In this document: positions 34,414 through 43,613 of the stretch, in pieces | Position numbering within the stretch: position 1 is the stretch's first letter | Layout of the letters: every line of letters begins with the position of its first letter | Assembly (NCBI GenBank): GCA_003022005.1 | Contig: PXRQ01000097.1 | Coordinates: 1-43,613, forward strand | Length of the DNA: 43,613 bases | From: Halobacteriales archaeon QS_5_70_15 | Lineage (GTDB): Archaea > Halobacteriota > Halobacteria > Halobacteriales > Haloarculaceae | Direction: 5' to 3' | The notes under the pieces: model-generated | The model's input: the letters and a program-made list of their open reading frames with translations, nothing else | Told to the model about the DNA's origin: nothing | Database searches by the model: none | Made by a program: the position numbers and the translations under genes

Positions 34414-35778
34414 TCATTCCAGTTCGTCGAGGATCGGCCGGTACTTCAGGTCGACCTCGTCCCACTCGCGGTCGGGGTCGGAGTCGGCGACGATGCCGAC
34501 GCCGGCGAACAGGGTGGCGACGTCGTCGCGGGCGACCGCCGAGCGGAGCGCGACCGCGAACGAGCCGTAGCCGGCGGCGTCGAACCACCCGACTGGCGCG
34601 GCGTACCACCCGCGGTCGAAGCGTTCGGTCTCGCGGATGGTCCGCAGCGCGCGGTCAGGGGGGAGCCCCCCGACGGCGGGCGTCGGATGGAGCGCCTCGA
34701 CCAGCGTCAGGACGTGCACGTCCTCGCCCAGCTCGGCAGTGATCGGCGTCTCGAGGTGCTGGACGGTCGCGAGCCGGCGGACGCGGCGGCTCCCGGCCGC
34801 GACGCTCGAGGCGAACGGCTCGAGCTGGTCGCGGATGGCGTCGGCGACGAGTTCGTGCTCGTGGGTGTTCTTGGGGTCGTCGAACAGCTCGCGAGAGAGC
34901 CACTCGTCCTCCTCCGGGGTGTCTCCGCGACCGGTGGTGCCCGCGAGCGCGCCCGTCTCGACGGTCCGGCCGCGGAGCGAGACGAGCCGCTCGGGCGTCG
35001 CGCCGAAGAACGACCCGCCGCCATCCGGATCGACGAGGAAGCGGTAGCAGTCCGGATAGGTGTCCTCGAGCCGCGAGAGGACGTCCGGAACCGAGAGCGG
35101 CGACGCCAGCGTCGCCCGGAGCGCCTGCGCGAGGACGACCTTCCGGAGTTCCCCGTCCTCGATGCGCTGGACCGCGGCGTTCACGCTCTCGCGCCAGTCC
35201 GACCGGGAGGTGGTTCGCTCGCGGCCGGACACGCCCGGCGGTCCGCCGACCGGGCCGGGGTCGGGAAGGTCGGCCAGGCTCGCCCGTTCGCGCTCGAGGC
35301 GCTCCTCGACGGCCGACGGCGAGACGTCCGGCCCGACGGCGTTCACGGTCAGCCACGCCGTCCCGGCGTCGGGCGGGTCGCCGGCGTCGTAGGTCACCTG
35401 CACCTCGGGGAGGAGGAACATCGCGCCGGGGAACCCCTCCCACGGCGGCGCGCCGGAGTGGTCGTCGTGGAAGGCGAGGCCGCCGAACAGCCGGGGGCGG
35501 GCGGCGATCGCGCCCGCGTGGACGTCGCCGGCGGCGAACAGGGCGTCGGCCCCGGCCCGGACCTCGTCGAACCGATCCCTCCCCGTGGCCGTGATCACCG
35601 TGGCGGCCCCGCTCCCGACCACGGTCGGTTCGTCGGGGGCCGTCCAGAGGATACGTGGCGGCTCGGCCCGTTCGAGGGCGGCCCGGACGGGCGGGGCCGA
35701 CACCTCGACGCTCCGGCTGACGACCGGACCGCCGACCCCTTCCCGGGGCGGGGCCTCCTCGCCGCGCAACGGTTCCAT
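34414..35778 (-). CDS. menF: Isochorismate synthase
   Basis: 454 residues, intact. Converts chorismate to isochorismate, first step of menaquinone synthesis. The chorismate-binding domain shows WRESVNAAVQRIEDGELRKV and VLAQALRATL, then SFFGATPERLVSLRGRTVET, ALAGTTGRGDTPEEDEWLSR, DPKNTHEHELVADAIRDQLE, HLETPITAELGEDVHVLTLV, ALHPTPAVGGLPPDRALRTI and FDAAGYGSFAVALRSAVARD: all the family's signature blocks. Coupled to menD by a 4-nt overlap. It is the only one of the three men genes here that looks undamaged. Confidence 0.95.
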   Translation of the reverse strand: MEPLRGEEAPPREGVGGPVVSRSVEVSAPPVRAALERAEPPRILWTAPDEPTVVGSGAATVITATGRDRFDEVRAGADALFAAGDVHAGAIAARPRLFGGLAFHDDHSGAPPWEGFPGAMFLLPEVQVTYDAGDPPDAGTAWLTVNAVGPDVSPSAVEERLERERASLADLPDPGPVGGPPGVSGRERTTSRSDWRESVNAAVQRIEDGELRKVVLAQALRATLASPLSVPDVLSRLEDTYPDCYRFLVDPDGGGSFFGATPERLVSLRGRTVETGALAGTTGRGDTPEEDEWLSRELFDDPKNTHEHELVADAIRDQLEPFASSVAAGSRRVRRLATVQHLETPITAELGEDVHVLTLVEALHPTPAVGGLPPDRALRTIRETERFDRGWYAAPVGWFDAAGYGSFAVALRSAVARDDVATLFAGVGIVADSDPDREWDEVDLKYRPILDELE

Positions 35779-35862
35779 TATCCCGTGTTGGGGCTCCAGC
35801 GTTTTGATGGTAACTATCCCGGAGAGGGCCGGGGGTCGCAGATCCCCCGGGTGAAGAGAGGT

Positions 35863-36474
35863 TCAGGCGTAGCGGTCCTCCGCCCACGGGTTCGCCGTCA
35901 CGGAGTACCCCCGCTTCTCCCAGTAGCCCCGCTCGGGCTCCGTGAGGAACTCGACGCCGGTCACCCACTTGGCGCCCTTGTAGGCGTAGCGGTGCGGCGT
36001 GACCACTCGCAGGGGTCCGCCGTGGTCGGCGGGGAGCGGTTCCCCATCGAGCTCCCAGGTGAACATGACCTCCTCGCGCGCACAGTCGGGGAGCGGGAGG
36101 TCGGTCGTGTAGCCGTCGGCCGCGTGGAACATGACGTGGACGGCGTCGTCGCGGACGCCGGCGTGCTCGGCGAGGGTGGGGAACGTGACGCCGCTGAACT
36201 CGTTGTCGAAGCGCGACCACCCCGTGACACAGTGGAAGTCCTGTCGCTGCGTCTCGCTCGGGAGGTCGCGGAACGCGTCGAGCGAGAGGTCCAGCGGGTT
36301 CTCGACGGCGCCCCGGACCTCGAACGTCCACTCCTCGGGCTCGACCGAGGGGGTCCCGCCCTTGTCGAGGACGGGGAACGCGGTCGTCTCTCGCTGCCCC
36401 GGCGGGAGCCGGTCGTCGCCGAACTCCCGGTAGAGGTCGGTGACGTCCCGTACCGGGTCCGTGGTCTCGGCCAT
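35863..36474 (-). CDS. Sulfite-oxidase-type molybdopterin oxidoreductase
   Basis: 203 residues, the short single-domain type of the sulfite oxidase/MsrP family. After WTFEVRGAVENPLDLSLDAF comes DFHCVTGWSRFDNEFSGVTF, where C is the molybdenum ligand, then VHVMFHAADGYTTDLPLPDC and ADHGGPLRVVTPHRYAYKGA KWVTGVEF-type ending. No signal peptide or Tat motif, so it should be cytosolic. Such proteins in haloarchaea are of unknown substrate. It needs Mo cofactor, for which SAMP1 is a sulfur donor in related species. Confidence 0.87.
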   Translation of the reverse strand: MAETTDPVRDVTDLYREFGDDRLPPGQRETTAFPVLDKGGTPSVEPEEWTFEVRGAVENPLDLSLDAFRDLPSETQRQDFHCVTGWSRFDNEFSGVTFPTLAEHAGVRDDAVHVMFHAADGYTTDLPLPDCAREEVMFTWELDGEPLPADHGGPLRVVTPHRYAYKGAKWVTGVEFLTEPERGYWEKRGYSVTANPWAEDRYA

Positions 36475-36665
36475 ACCACAGGGACGGGGGGCAGCCGCCT
36501 ACGTGTTACGGAACGCGGTCGTCGCCGGCCGATCCGGAGGGACCGGCACGACGTATTCGATATCCTACGAGAGTGGGCGAAACGGGAACTATTCTTGGCA
36601 CTACACACAAAATACATCACCAGCTCCGGTTACGACTTTGCACGCGGAGAACCCACCCCACAGGA

Positions 36666-36673
36666 CTTAAATA
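36666..36673 (+). promoter_or_regulatory. TATA box for the RHH gene
   Basis: CTTAAATA, 29-36 nt before the ATG at 36702, in an unusually AT-rich gap (36550-36675). Confidence 0.65.
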
Positions 36674-36701
36674 TCCGACTGCCGAACTCCCGGGTGATCC
36701 G

Positions 36702-36914
36702 ATGCCCAAGGTAGAGATCACCGTCCCGGAGCACCTCGAGATGCAGATCGCCCAGATGGTCGATCAGGGCGAGTTCGTGAATCGGGAGGAGGCCATCGAG
36801 GACCTCCTCTCGACGGGCATCCGCGCCTACAAGACCAGCGGCCCCATGGAGGACGAGGACCCGGAGTACGAGGAGGACGGGATGATGGGCCACGACGACG
36901 AGTACGTCTTCTGA
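36702..36914 (+). CDS. Ribbon-helix-helix (CopG-like, DUF7120) small DNA-binding protein
   Basis: 70 residues. PKVEITVPEHLEMQIAQMVD forms the beta-strand and first helix, GEFVNREEAIEDLLSTGIRA the second helix, as in CopG/RHH dimers that bind DNA by the strand. An acidic tail (MEDEDPEYEEDGMMGHDDEY) follows. It is a conserved haloarchaeal small protein. Target unknown. It precedes UPF0058 on the same strand with a gap of about 100 bp and its own promoter. Confidence 0.87.
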   Translation: MPKVEITVPEHLEMQIAQMVDQGEFVNREEAIEDLLSTGIRAYKTSGPMEDEDPEYEEDGMMGHDDEYVF

Positions 36915-36980
36915 TCGAGGAGACGACCTCGAGTGGACGTCACCCGCACGGCCGCTATTGAGATCGGTTAGCGCGCAACC

Positions 36981-36988
36981 GTTTTAGT
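36981..36988 (+). promoter_or_regulatory. TATA-like box for the UPF0058 gene
   Basis: GTTTTAGT, 24-31 nt before the ATG at 37012. Confidence 0.6.
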
Positions 36989-37011
36989 CGTCTCCCCCGC
37001 TAGGGGCGAGT

Positions 37012-37290
37012 ATGCACAAGGAAGAACTCCTGGAGCTACACGAGCACATGGTCGCGATCATGGAGACGTTCCGCCGGATGGACGAGGTGGACGGATCGCT
37101 GTTCGACCCGTACGACGAACTCGACGTCTCGCCGGACGACGTCCACAAGTCCAAGAGCGAGCACAAACACGCCGTGTTCGTGCTCGGCAACGCGCTGGCG
37201 ACGGTGATGAGCGAGGACGAGTTCTCCGACGCGGGCCGCATCGGCAAGCGGATGGCCGAACTCGCCGAGGACGCCGAGCGCAAACTGTAG
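37012..37290 (+). CDS. UPF0058 family protein
   Basis: 92 residues, an archaeal family of unknown function. Typical pattern: MHKEELLELHEHMVAIMETF, YDELDVSPDDVHKSKSEHKH, AVFVLGNALATVMSEDEFS. The clustered histidines and carboxylates (LHEHM, HKSKSEHKHA) suggest metal binding. Helical, cytosolic, intact. Confidence 0.9.
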   Translation: MHKEELLELHEHMVAIMETFRRMDEVDGSLFDPYDELDVSPDDVHKSKSEHKHAVFVLGNALATVMSEDEFSDAGRIGKRMAELAEDAERKL

Positions 37291-37393
37291 TCCGGCGGCC
37301 GCCGGCGGTGTCCGCCCGGTGACCGGCTCCGATCGCGCTCCCCACCGGGTGTTCCTTTCACCGCTCTCGTCCCGGACCGTACGGTCGGAGTCC

Positions 37394-37401
37394 GTTTTAC
37401 G
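37394..37401 (+). promoter_or_regulatory. TATA-like box for the proline dehydrogenase gene
   Basis: GTTTTACG, 25-32 nt before the ATG at 37426. Confidence 0.6.
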
Positions 37402-37425
37402 TGCGTCCGGGCCCGAGGTGCGTGT

Positions 37426-38259
37426 ATGATACCGCCGGTCGCCGACAACTTCGTCGCGGGCGAGACGGCCGAAGAGGCCATCGAGCACGCCCGTGACCTG
37501 GAACGACGGGGCGTGGGGACCATCCTCAACCTCCTCGGCGAGCACTACGAGGATCCCGCGGACGCCGCGGCCGATACCGCGGCCTACGGGGACGTCGTCG
37601 AGCGGCTCGCGGCGGTCAACGCCGACGCCTGCGTCTCGGTCAAGCCCTCGCAGGTCGGCCTCGACGTCTCGGAGGAGCTGTTCCGCGAGAACCTCGCCTC
37701 GATCGTCGAGGTGGCCGACGAGTACGGCACCTTCGTCTGGCTCGACATGGAGGACCACACGACGACGGACGCGACCCTCGACGCCTACGAGCACCACGCC
37801 CGCGGGACCGACGGGAACGTGGGGGTCTGCGTGCAGTCGAACCTCAAGCGGACCCGCGAGGACCTGGAGCGCCTGGCGGATCCCCCGGGGAAGGTCCGGC
37901 TGGTCAAGGGGGCGTACGACCCGCCCCGGGAGCTCGCGTACCAGAGCAAGGAGCGGGTCGACCGGGCCTACCGCGAGGACCTCGAGTACGCCTTCCGCGA
38001 GTTCGAGAGCGGCGTCGCGGTGGGGAGTCACGACCCGGCGATGATCGACCGGGTACGGGAGCTCCACGAGGGACACGGCACCGACTTCGAGATACAGATG
38101 CTGATGGGCGTCCGCGAGGAGGCACAGACCGAACTCGCCCGGGAGTACCCGGTGTACCAGTACGTCCCCTACGGCCGGAAGTGGTTCTCGTACTTCTACC
38201 GGCGGATCCGCGAGCGGCGGCGCAACGCGCTGTTCGCCCTCCGGGCGCTGATCGACTGA
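37426..38259 (+). CDS. Proline dehydrogenase
   Basis: 277 residues, the monofunctional PRODH barrel. It oxidises proline to pyrroline-5-carboxylate with FAD. Motifs: FVAGETAEEAIEHARDLERR, TILNLLGEHY, ACVSVKPSQVGLDVS, FVWLDMEDHTTTDATLDAYE, GVCVQSNLKRTREDL, KVRLVKGAYDPP, SHDPAMIDRVRELHEGHGTD and the substrate-binding YVPYGRKWFSYFYRRIRERR. Its TGA is followed at once by repeat copy F, and the aldehyde dehydrogenase that would take the next step lies beyond it. Intact. Confidence 0.95.
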   Translation: MIPPVADNFVAGETAEEAIEHARDLERRGVGTILNLLGEHYEDPADAAADTAAYGDVVERLAAVNADACVSVKPSQVGLDVSEELFRENLASIVEVADEYGTFVWLDMEDHTTTDATLDAYEHHARGTDGNVGVCVQSNLKRTREDLERLADPPGKVRLVKGAYDPPRELAYQSKERVDRAYREDLEYAFREFESGVAVGSHDPAMIDRVRELHEGHGTDFEIQMLMGVREEAQTELAREYPVYQYVPYGRKWFSYFYRRIRERRRNALFALRALID

Positions 38260-38338
38260 TACGGTCGTGCGTAACGATGTACCGGCGATAACCCTGACAG
38301 GGTCGGGTATCGACGGTAAACGACTACGCACGACCGTA
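38260..38338. repeat. Palindromic dispersed element, copy F (79 bp), flush with the proline dehydrogenase stop
   Basis: Starts TACGGTCGTGCGT directly after the TGA of the gene and ends CGCACGACCGTA. Compared with copies B and C the interior is reversed: it reads AACGATGTACCGGCGATAACCC first and GGGTATCGACGGTAAACGAC later, so the element sits in the opposite orientation. Confidence 0.88.
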
Positions 38339-38490
38339 CGACCGTCCGGGGCGAACGGACGGCCGGGACCCGAACGCCGGGATCGTGGCCCTCGCTCCCC
38401 GCGACCGGGGTTCGCGGCCCCCCGGCCGGCCCGGGGGCGGCGACGGTCGCTCCCCGGTCCGGGACGACGGGCCTCCCACGGTCGGGGGTG

Positions 38491-38498
38491 CTTATTAG
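38491..38498 (+). promoter_or_regulatory. TATA-like box for the aldehyde dehydrogenase gene
   Basis: CTTATTAG, 25-32 nt before the ATG at 38523. It gives this gene its own promoter downstream of the repeat. Confidence 0.6.
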
Positions 38499-38522
38499 CT
38501 TCCGTCCGCGTGAGTCGGACGT

Positions 38523-40055
<1,533 letters not shown>

Positions 40056-40287
40056 GTCCCGCCCCGCGTGGACGAACCGCCAAATCGGCCCGGAAGGAGG
40101 AGTAGTCACAGCGACCCCTGCCCCGCGTGGGTGAGACGGCGATCCGTTCCGGACGGAGGACCGAACGCGAGGGAACCGTTCCCCTCTCGAACCGGGTCTC
40201 CGCCGGGTCGGTCCCGGTTCGCCCCGTCGGGAGCCGATCACGGGTGCCGCCGATCCCCGGGCCACCGCGTTCGTGTGGTACGCCAAC

Positions 40288-40295
40288 GTTTATCT
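40288..40295 (+). promoter_or_regulatory. TATA-like box for the flavin monooxygenase gene
   Basis: GTTTATCT, 25-32 nt before the ATG at 40320. Confidence 0.6.
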
Positions 40296-40319
40296 CCCAT
40301 TCGGGTACACACCGAGTCG

Positions 40320-41576
40320 ATGACGGAGCGCACGACTGGGGTGTACGGCTACGAGGGACCACCCTGCGTCGACCACGAGGGCCACATCTACTACGAACCC
40401 GACATCCTCCGCGAGGAGTACGACATCGAACCCGTTCCGGCGGACCGGCGCCTGGAGGTCGTCGTGTCCGGCGGGTCGATGGGCGGACTGTTCACCGCCC
40501 ACGCGCTCGGGCAGTCCGGCCACGACGTCGACGTGTTCGAGCGGACCGAGCGCGGGGAGATGCGGGGCCGCGGTGCCGGCATCGTCCCCGACCCGGAGCT
40601 GCTGCTCTACATGGAGCGTCACGGCTTGGTCGAGGACCGCGACGAGGTGTCGGTGGTGATGGACCGGCTGGACTACCTCGACCACGACGGGAGCGTCCGC
40701 GAGTCCCGCCCGTACACCATCCGGTCGACGTCCTGGGACACGTTCTACCGCCCGCTCCGCGACGCGGTCGGCGAGGACGCCTACCACATGGGGACTGGCG
40801 TCGTCGACGTCACCCGGGAGGACCGCACGGCCACGGCCCGCTTCGAGGACGGCGGCTCGGCGACGGGCGATCTCCTCGTGGCGGCCGAGGGGTACGGCTC
40901 CCGGACCCGCGAACGGCTACTGCCGGACGTGGAACTCCAGTACGCCGGCTACGTCGCCTGGCGGGGGATCATCCCCGAGCGCGAGCTCCCCGACGACCTC
41001 GCCGAACACCTCGGCGAGGCGTTCGTCATCTACCACGGCCCCGACTTCCAGATCCTCACCTACCCGGTTCCGGGCGCGGAGGGTTCGACCGAGCGGGGGG
41101 ACCGCCGGGTCAACCTCGTCTGGTACGAGAACGTGCCCACGGGCGAGGAGCTCGACGACCTCCTGCTCGACCGCGACGGCCGGCAGCGGGAGGGGGCGCT
41201 CCCGCCGGGGAAGCTCCGCCCGGAGATCCGCGAGCGGCAGAACCGCCTCGCCAGGGCGACCGTCCCCGAACCGCTCACCCGGTACGTCCAGACCCTCGAC
41301 GACCTCTACATCCAGTGTATCTACGACCTGAAGGTGCCCCGGATGGTGTTCGACCGCGTCTGTCTCCTCGGCGACGGGGCGTTCTTCGTTCGGCCACACA
41401 TGGCCGCGGGCACGTCGAAGGCCGCCGCCGACGGGTTCACCCTCGCGGAGGCGATCTCCACACACCCTGACCTGTCGACGGCGCTCGAGGCGTGGGAGGC
41501 TTCGCAGCTCGAACTCGGCGACCGGCTGGTCGAGATGGCCCGACAGCGCGGGGACCGCTACATCGGACGGTTCTGA
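40320..41576 (+). CDS. FAD-dependent aromatic-ring monooxygenase (2,6-dihydroxypyridine hydroxylase-like)
   Basis: 418 residues, intact. Motifs: VVVSGGSMGGLFTAHALGQS (FAD dinucleotide fold; S replaces the usual first A/G), DVFERTERGEMRGRGAGIVP, the middle GYGSRTRERLLPDVELQYAG (DG-type motif) and the second FAD motif VCLLGDGAFFVRPHMAAGTS. The RGAGI block and PHMAAGTSKAAADG end are seen in 2,6-dihydroxypyridine 3-hydroxylase and relatives. An N-terminal extension of about 40 residues is unusual for the group. Together with the cupin and RraA genes downstream it may form a small catabolic set. The substrate is not known. Confidence 0.85.
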   Translation: MTERTTGVYGYEGPPCVDHEGHIYYEPDILREEYDIEPVPADRRLEVVVSGGSMGGLFTAHALGQSGHDVDVFERTERGEMRGRGAGIVPDPELLLYMERHGLVEDRDEVSVVMDRLDYLDHDGSVRESRPYTIRSTSWDTFYRPLRDAVGEDAYHMGTGVVDVTREDRTATARFEDGGSATGDLLVAAEGYGSRTRERLLPDVELQYAGYVAWRGIIPERELPDDLAEHLGEAFVIYHGPDFQILTYPVPGAEGSTERGDRRVNLVWYENVPTGEELDDLLLDRDGRQREGALPPGKLRPEIRERQNRLARATVPEPLTRYVQTLDDLYIQCIYDLKVPRMVFDRVCLLGDGAFFVRPHMAAGTSKAAADGFTLAEAISTHPDLSTALEAWEASQLELGDRLVEMARQRGDRYIGRF

Positions 41577-41660
41577 TCTCCGGGGGCGGAGCCGAACCGT
41601 CCGGAGCGGAGCCGAACCGTCCGGAGCGGAGTCGAACCGCCCCGAATCCGCCCGAACCAC
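41577..41660. repeat. Tandem repeat after the monooxygenase gene (about 20-bp unit)
   Basis: GAGCCGAACCGTCCGGAGCG occurs twice and a third, diverged copy (GAGTCGAACCGCCCCGAATC) follows, between the monooxygenase stop and the cupin promoter. Non-coding. Confidence 0.85.
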
Positions 41661-41757
41661 ACGGTTCGATGGCGCCAGTCGACGGGTCCCGCCTCCCGTC
41701 CACGTGACCGGGTGACCGTCGACGGCCCCGGCGAGGTGTCGTCGGGTCCGGCACGAG

Positions 41758-41765
41758 GTATAAGT
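41758..41765 (+). promoter_or_regulatory. TATA box for the cupin gene
   Basis: GTATAAGT, 23-30 nt before the ATG at 41788. Confidence 0.65.
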
Positions 41766-41787
41766 CGGCCGGCCGGCAATCACGCCC

Positions 41788-42225
41788 ATGTCGTCCGGCT
41801 ACACGATCCGCTCCCGCGACGAACTCGACGCCCGTCCGGACCGCCCGGGAACGCGGTGGGAGCTCTCGCCCGAATTCGGTATCGAGGCGTTCAACCTCAA
41901 CGTCGCCGTCGTCGACCCCGGCGGACGGCTCTCGAGGACCCACTACCACTACCACGAGAACCAGGCCGAACTCTGTTACGTCGCCTGCGGCCGGTGCCGG
42001 GTCGAGGTCAGCGACGGCGGGCACGACCTGGGGCCGGGCGACGTGGTCACGTTCGAGGCGGGCGAGGCGGGCGTCCACGTCGTCCACAACCCGTACGAGG
42101 AGCCCTGCGAGGTGGTCGCCATCGGGTGGCCGCCCGACGGCCGCTACCCGGTCGAGAAGGTCGCGGAGACGGCGGATCTGCTCCGGGAGCGGTACGGGGA
42201 CGAGGTCCCGACCGCCGAGGAGTGA
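41788..42225 (+). CDS. Cupin domain protein
   Basis: 145 residues. One conserved cupin barrel: motif 1 THYHYHENQAELCYVACGRC has the metal-binding His and Glu residues, motif 2 LGPGDVVTFEAGEAGVHVVH and HNPYEEPCEVVAIGW. A single-domain dioxygenase or metal-binding storage-fold protein. It sits between the ring monooxygenase and RraA. Probably part of the same catabolic set, though strand orientation of RraA is opposite. Confidence 0.86.
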   Translation: MSSGYTIRSRDELDARPDRPGTRWELSPEFGIEAFNLNVAVVDPGGRLSRTHYHYHENQAELCYVACGRCRVEVSDGGHDLGPGDVVTFEAGEAGVHVVHNPYEEPCEVVAIGWPPDGRYPVEKVAETADLLRERYGDEVPTAEE

Positions 42226-42298
42226 CCTGCGGGGAGAGGGCCGGGACCCGACGGCGGGAGCGATCGGTCGGCCGGGAGCCCTCCGAACGGCGCTCGCC

Positions 42299-43045
42299 CT
42301 ACCCGTCCGTCGCGTCCTCCGTTCCTTCCTCGTCGTCCCCGTACGCCTCGCTCGCGAGCGCCGCGCGCACCTCGGCCGCGGTGCTCGCTCCCTCGAGCCG
42401 CCCCTGGAGGTCCGCCTCGCGCTCCTCGAGCGCCCGCACGTTCTCGAGCACCTCGTCGAGGCGGTCCGCGGGGAACTTCACCGCGCCGTTCGCGTCCATG
42501 TGGATTATCTCCCCGGGCGCGACGTCCATCCCCCGTATCGAGACGGGAACGTTCACCGCGTGCACCGCCATGTCGCCGTGTCCGGCCGCCGTGCCCGTGG
42601 CGAGGTACTGGAACTCCATCGGCCGCACCTCCTCGACGTCGCGTATCGGACCGCTCGTGACGCAGCCGACACAGCCGAGCGACCGCATCGCCGTCGTCAT
42701 GTTGCCGCCGGTGAGCCCGACGCTCCCGGCGATCTCGGGCGGGAAGTCCTGCTCGAGCGCGAGGATCGCCGGCGCCGGCGACTCGCCGAGCGCGTCGACG
42801 ACGTCCACGAAGCCGAGCTGCTCGAAGTTCGGGTCGGGGAGGCCGTAGACGCAGGTCACGGCGACCCCCGCACGGGGCCCGAGTTCCGGGTACACGGTCT
42901 CGATCGATCGGTCCGTGTACCAGTCCCGGCTCCACGGGTTGTAGAGGCCCAGACAGAGCGGGTCGTCGGGATAGGTCGCAACCACGTTCGTGACCGAGGG
43001 GGTGTCGAACGACTCCAGCTCCGCGAGCTTCTCCCGGCTCGTCAT
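42299..43045 (-). CDS. RraA-type aldolase/decarboxylase family protein
   Basis: 248 residues, start ATG 43045. RraA fold: LESFDTPSVTNVVATYPDDP, RAGVAVTCVYGLPDPN, ILALEQDFPPEIAGSVGLTG GNMTTAM, GCVGCVTSGPIRDVEEVRPM, and NVPVSIRGMDVAPGEIIHMD ANGAVKFPAD (the conserved D-x-x-G-V-x-x-(I/V/F)-P end). Relatives include HMG aldolase (4-hydroxy-4-methyl-2-oxoglutarate aldolase), oxaloacetate decarboxylase and the RNase E regulator RraA. In this setting an aldolase closing an aromatic degradation route is likely. Its N-terminus is longer than in HMG aldolase. Confidence 0.88.
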   Translation of the reverse strand: MTSREKLAELESFDTPSVTNVVATYPDDPLCLGLYNPWSRDWYTDRSIETVYPELGPRAGVAVTCVYGLPDPNFEQLGFVDVVDALGESPAPAILALEQDFPPEIAGSVGLTGGNMTTAMRSLGCVGCVTSGPIRDVEEVRPMEFQYLATGTAAGHGDMAVHAVNVPVSIRGMDVAPGEIIHMDANGAVKFPADRLDEVLENVRALEEREADLQGRLEGASTAAEVRAALASEAYGDDEEGTEDATDG

Positions 43046-43540
43046 GGGTTCGGTCCTCGGGGACCGGGGTGAATAACCTTTCGCGGCGGGCGTCGCAGGG
43101 GGCCGCCGTGCCCGCCCGGACGAGCCGCGCCGATCACCCTCCCCCGACCGGTTCAACGCCGGCCGGTCTCAACGCCGGCCGGTCTCGACCCCGGCCTGTC
43201 CGCGGGTTCCGCACCAAGAGTTGATGTACGATCCCCTGCCATCGGAGGGTAGAGACCGAACCGAAGTGATGCTACGCGACATCGAACCCGACGACGCGAC
43301 GACCGGTGGTCGGTCCCGGAGCGGACGGACGTCCGCCGGGCGGAGAGCGGAACCGAACGACGAACTGCGACTGCGCACGATACCCCTCACCGTTCGCCGC
43401 GACCGGAGCCCCCGAACGGGAGGAGGGCGTTTCCGACCGTCGGAACGACCGGGACACGTGCCCCTCGGGGCGTTCGCACGGAACCAGAGGGTGCGGCACC
43501 CCGATCCACGACGGGTCGGCGAGGCGCGGAGGTGGCGGTC
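43046..43540. other. Intergenic region without a clear gene
   Basis: No gene I can support. Near 43150-43195 a unit of about 16 bp (CGCCGGCCGGTCTCAA-type) occurs three times in tandem. From 43220 a short open frame with acidic start (MYDPLPSEGRDRTEVMLRDI) turns into Arg-rich sequence and is not recognisable. Confidence 0.4.
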
Positions 43541-43613
43541 GTGAGCGACGACGCGCGCTCCGGGGCGTTCGACCACCTGTTCACCGAGACCGTCCGCGAC
43601 GGGCTCGGCGAGG
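43541..43613 (+). CDS. Start of an unidentified gene (cut by the window end)
   Basis: A GTG at 43541 preceded by GGAGGTGG, which looks like a ribosome-binding site, opens a frame VSDDARSGAFDHLFTETVRD with acidic haloarchaeal composition that runs to the window end. Too short to identify. A GTG at 43532 is an alternative start. Confidence 0.45.
   Translation, partial: MSDDARSGAFDHLFTETVRDGLGE

Noticed and set aside
43220..43544. Small acidic-start frame before the last gene
   Set aside because: It becomes Arg-rich low-information sequence and has no family resemblance.

Overview
The window comes from a haloarchaeon (class Halobacteria). It is very GC-rich, its proteins are strongly acidic, and many genes have a TATA-like box about 25 nt before the ATG with almost no leader. 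Several products belong to families I know mainly from haloarchaea (DUF5789, DUF5802, DUF1405, RHH/DUF7120, UPF0058, SAMP1, GYD). The very long open frames antisense to real genes are a side effect of the base composition.

Layout. 1-7.0 kb: the 5' end of a transcription factor B gene, gatC-gatA, a GYD protein, a DUF5789 protein, a SAMP1-like ubiquitin-fold modifier, two broken genes and gatD. 7.0-12.4 kb: a broken small gene, a membrane protein, an ArsR-type regulator, a secreted protein with a coding minisatellite, DUF1405, DUF5802 and a frameshifted Vms1-like gene. 12.6-16.0 kb: a probable D-glutamate unit (dgcN-dgcA-hotdog thioesterase) and a P-loop-less RecA/KaiC-like protein. 16.1-29.2 kb: a broken Glu/Leu dehydrogenase, thrS, a broken DUF21-CBS gene ending in a transposon remnant, a membrane protein, PspA, a broken histidine kinase, an aminotransferase, an ABC1/UbiB kinase, Hsp20 and a broken PQQ-propeller lipoprotein. 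29.2-35.8 kb: a broken FAD oxidoreductase and menB, a J-domain membrane protein, menD and menF. 35.8-43.6 kb: a molybdopterin oxidoreductase, two small proteins, proline dehydrogenase with its aldehyde dehydrogenase partner, and a flavin monooxygenase / cupin / RraA group.

Two things stand out. First, a family of about 80-bp perfect-ended palindromes (2130, 7485, 12392, 32523, 38260, a half copy at 19432 and a variant at 2211). Three copies begin at the base directly after a gene's TGA stop, and the stop looks like part of the element's conserved end. Copies differ by base changes on both arms that keep the hairpin paired. Second, about ten genes carry frameshifts, stops or internal deletions, while the housekeeping genes (thrS, gatA, gatD, gatC, ubiB and others) carry none. 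Several genes are hit twice. This looks more like real gene decay than random sequencing error, although the reads are needed to be sure. The decay includes menB, which lacks its active-site loop, and the 3' end of menD, so menaquinone synthesis may be failing.
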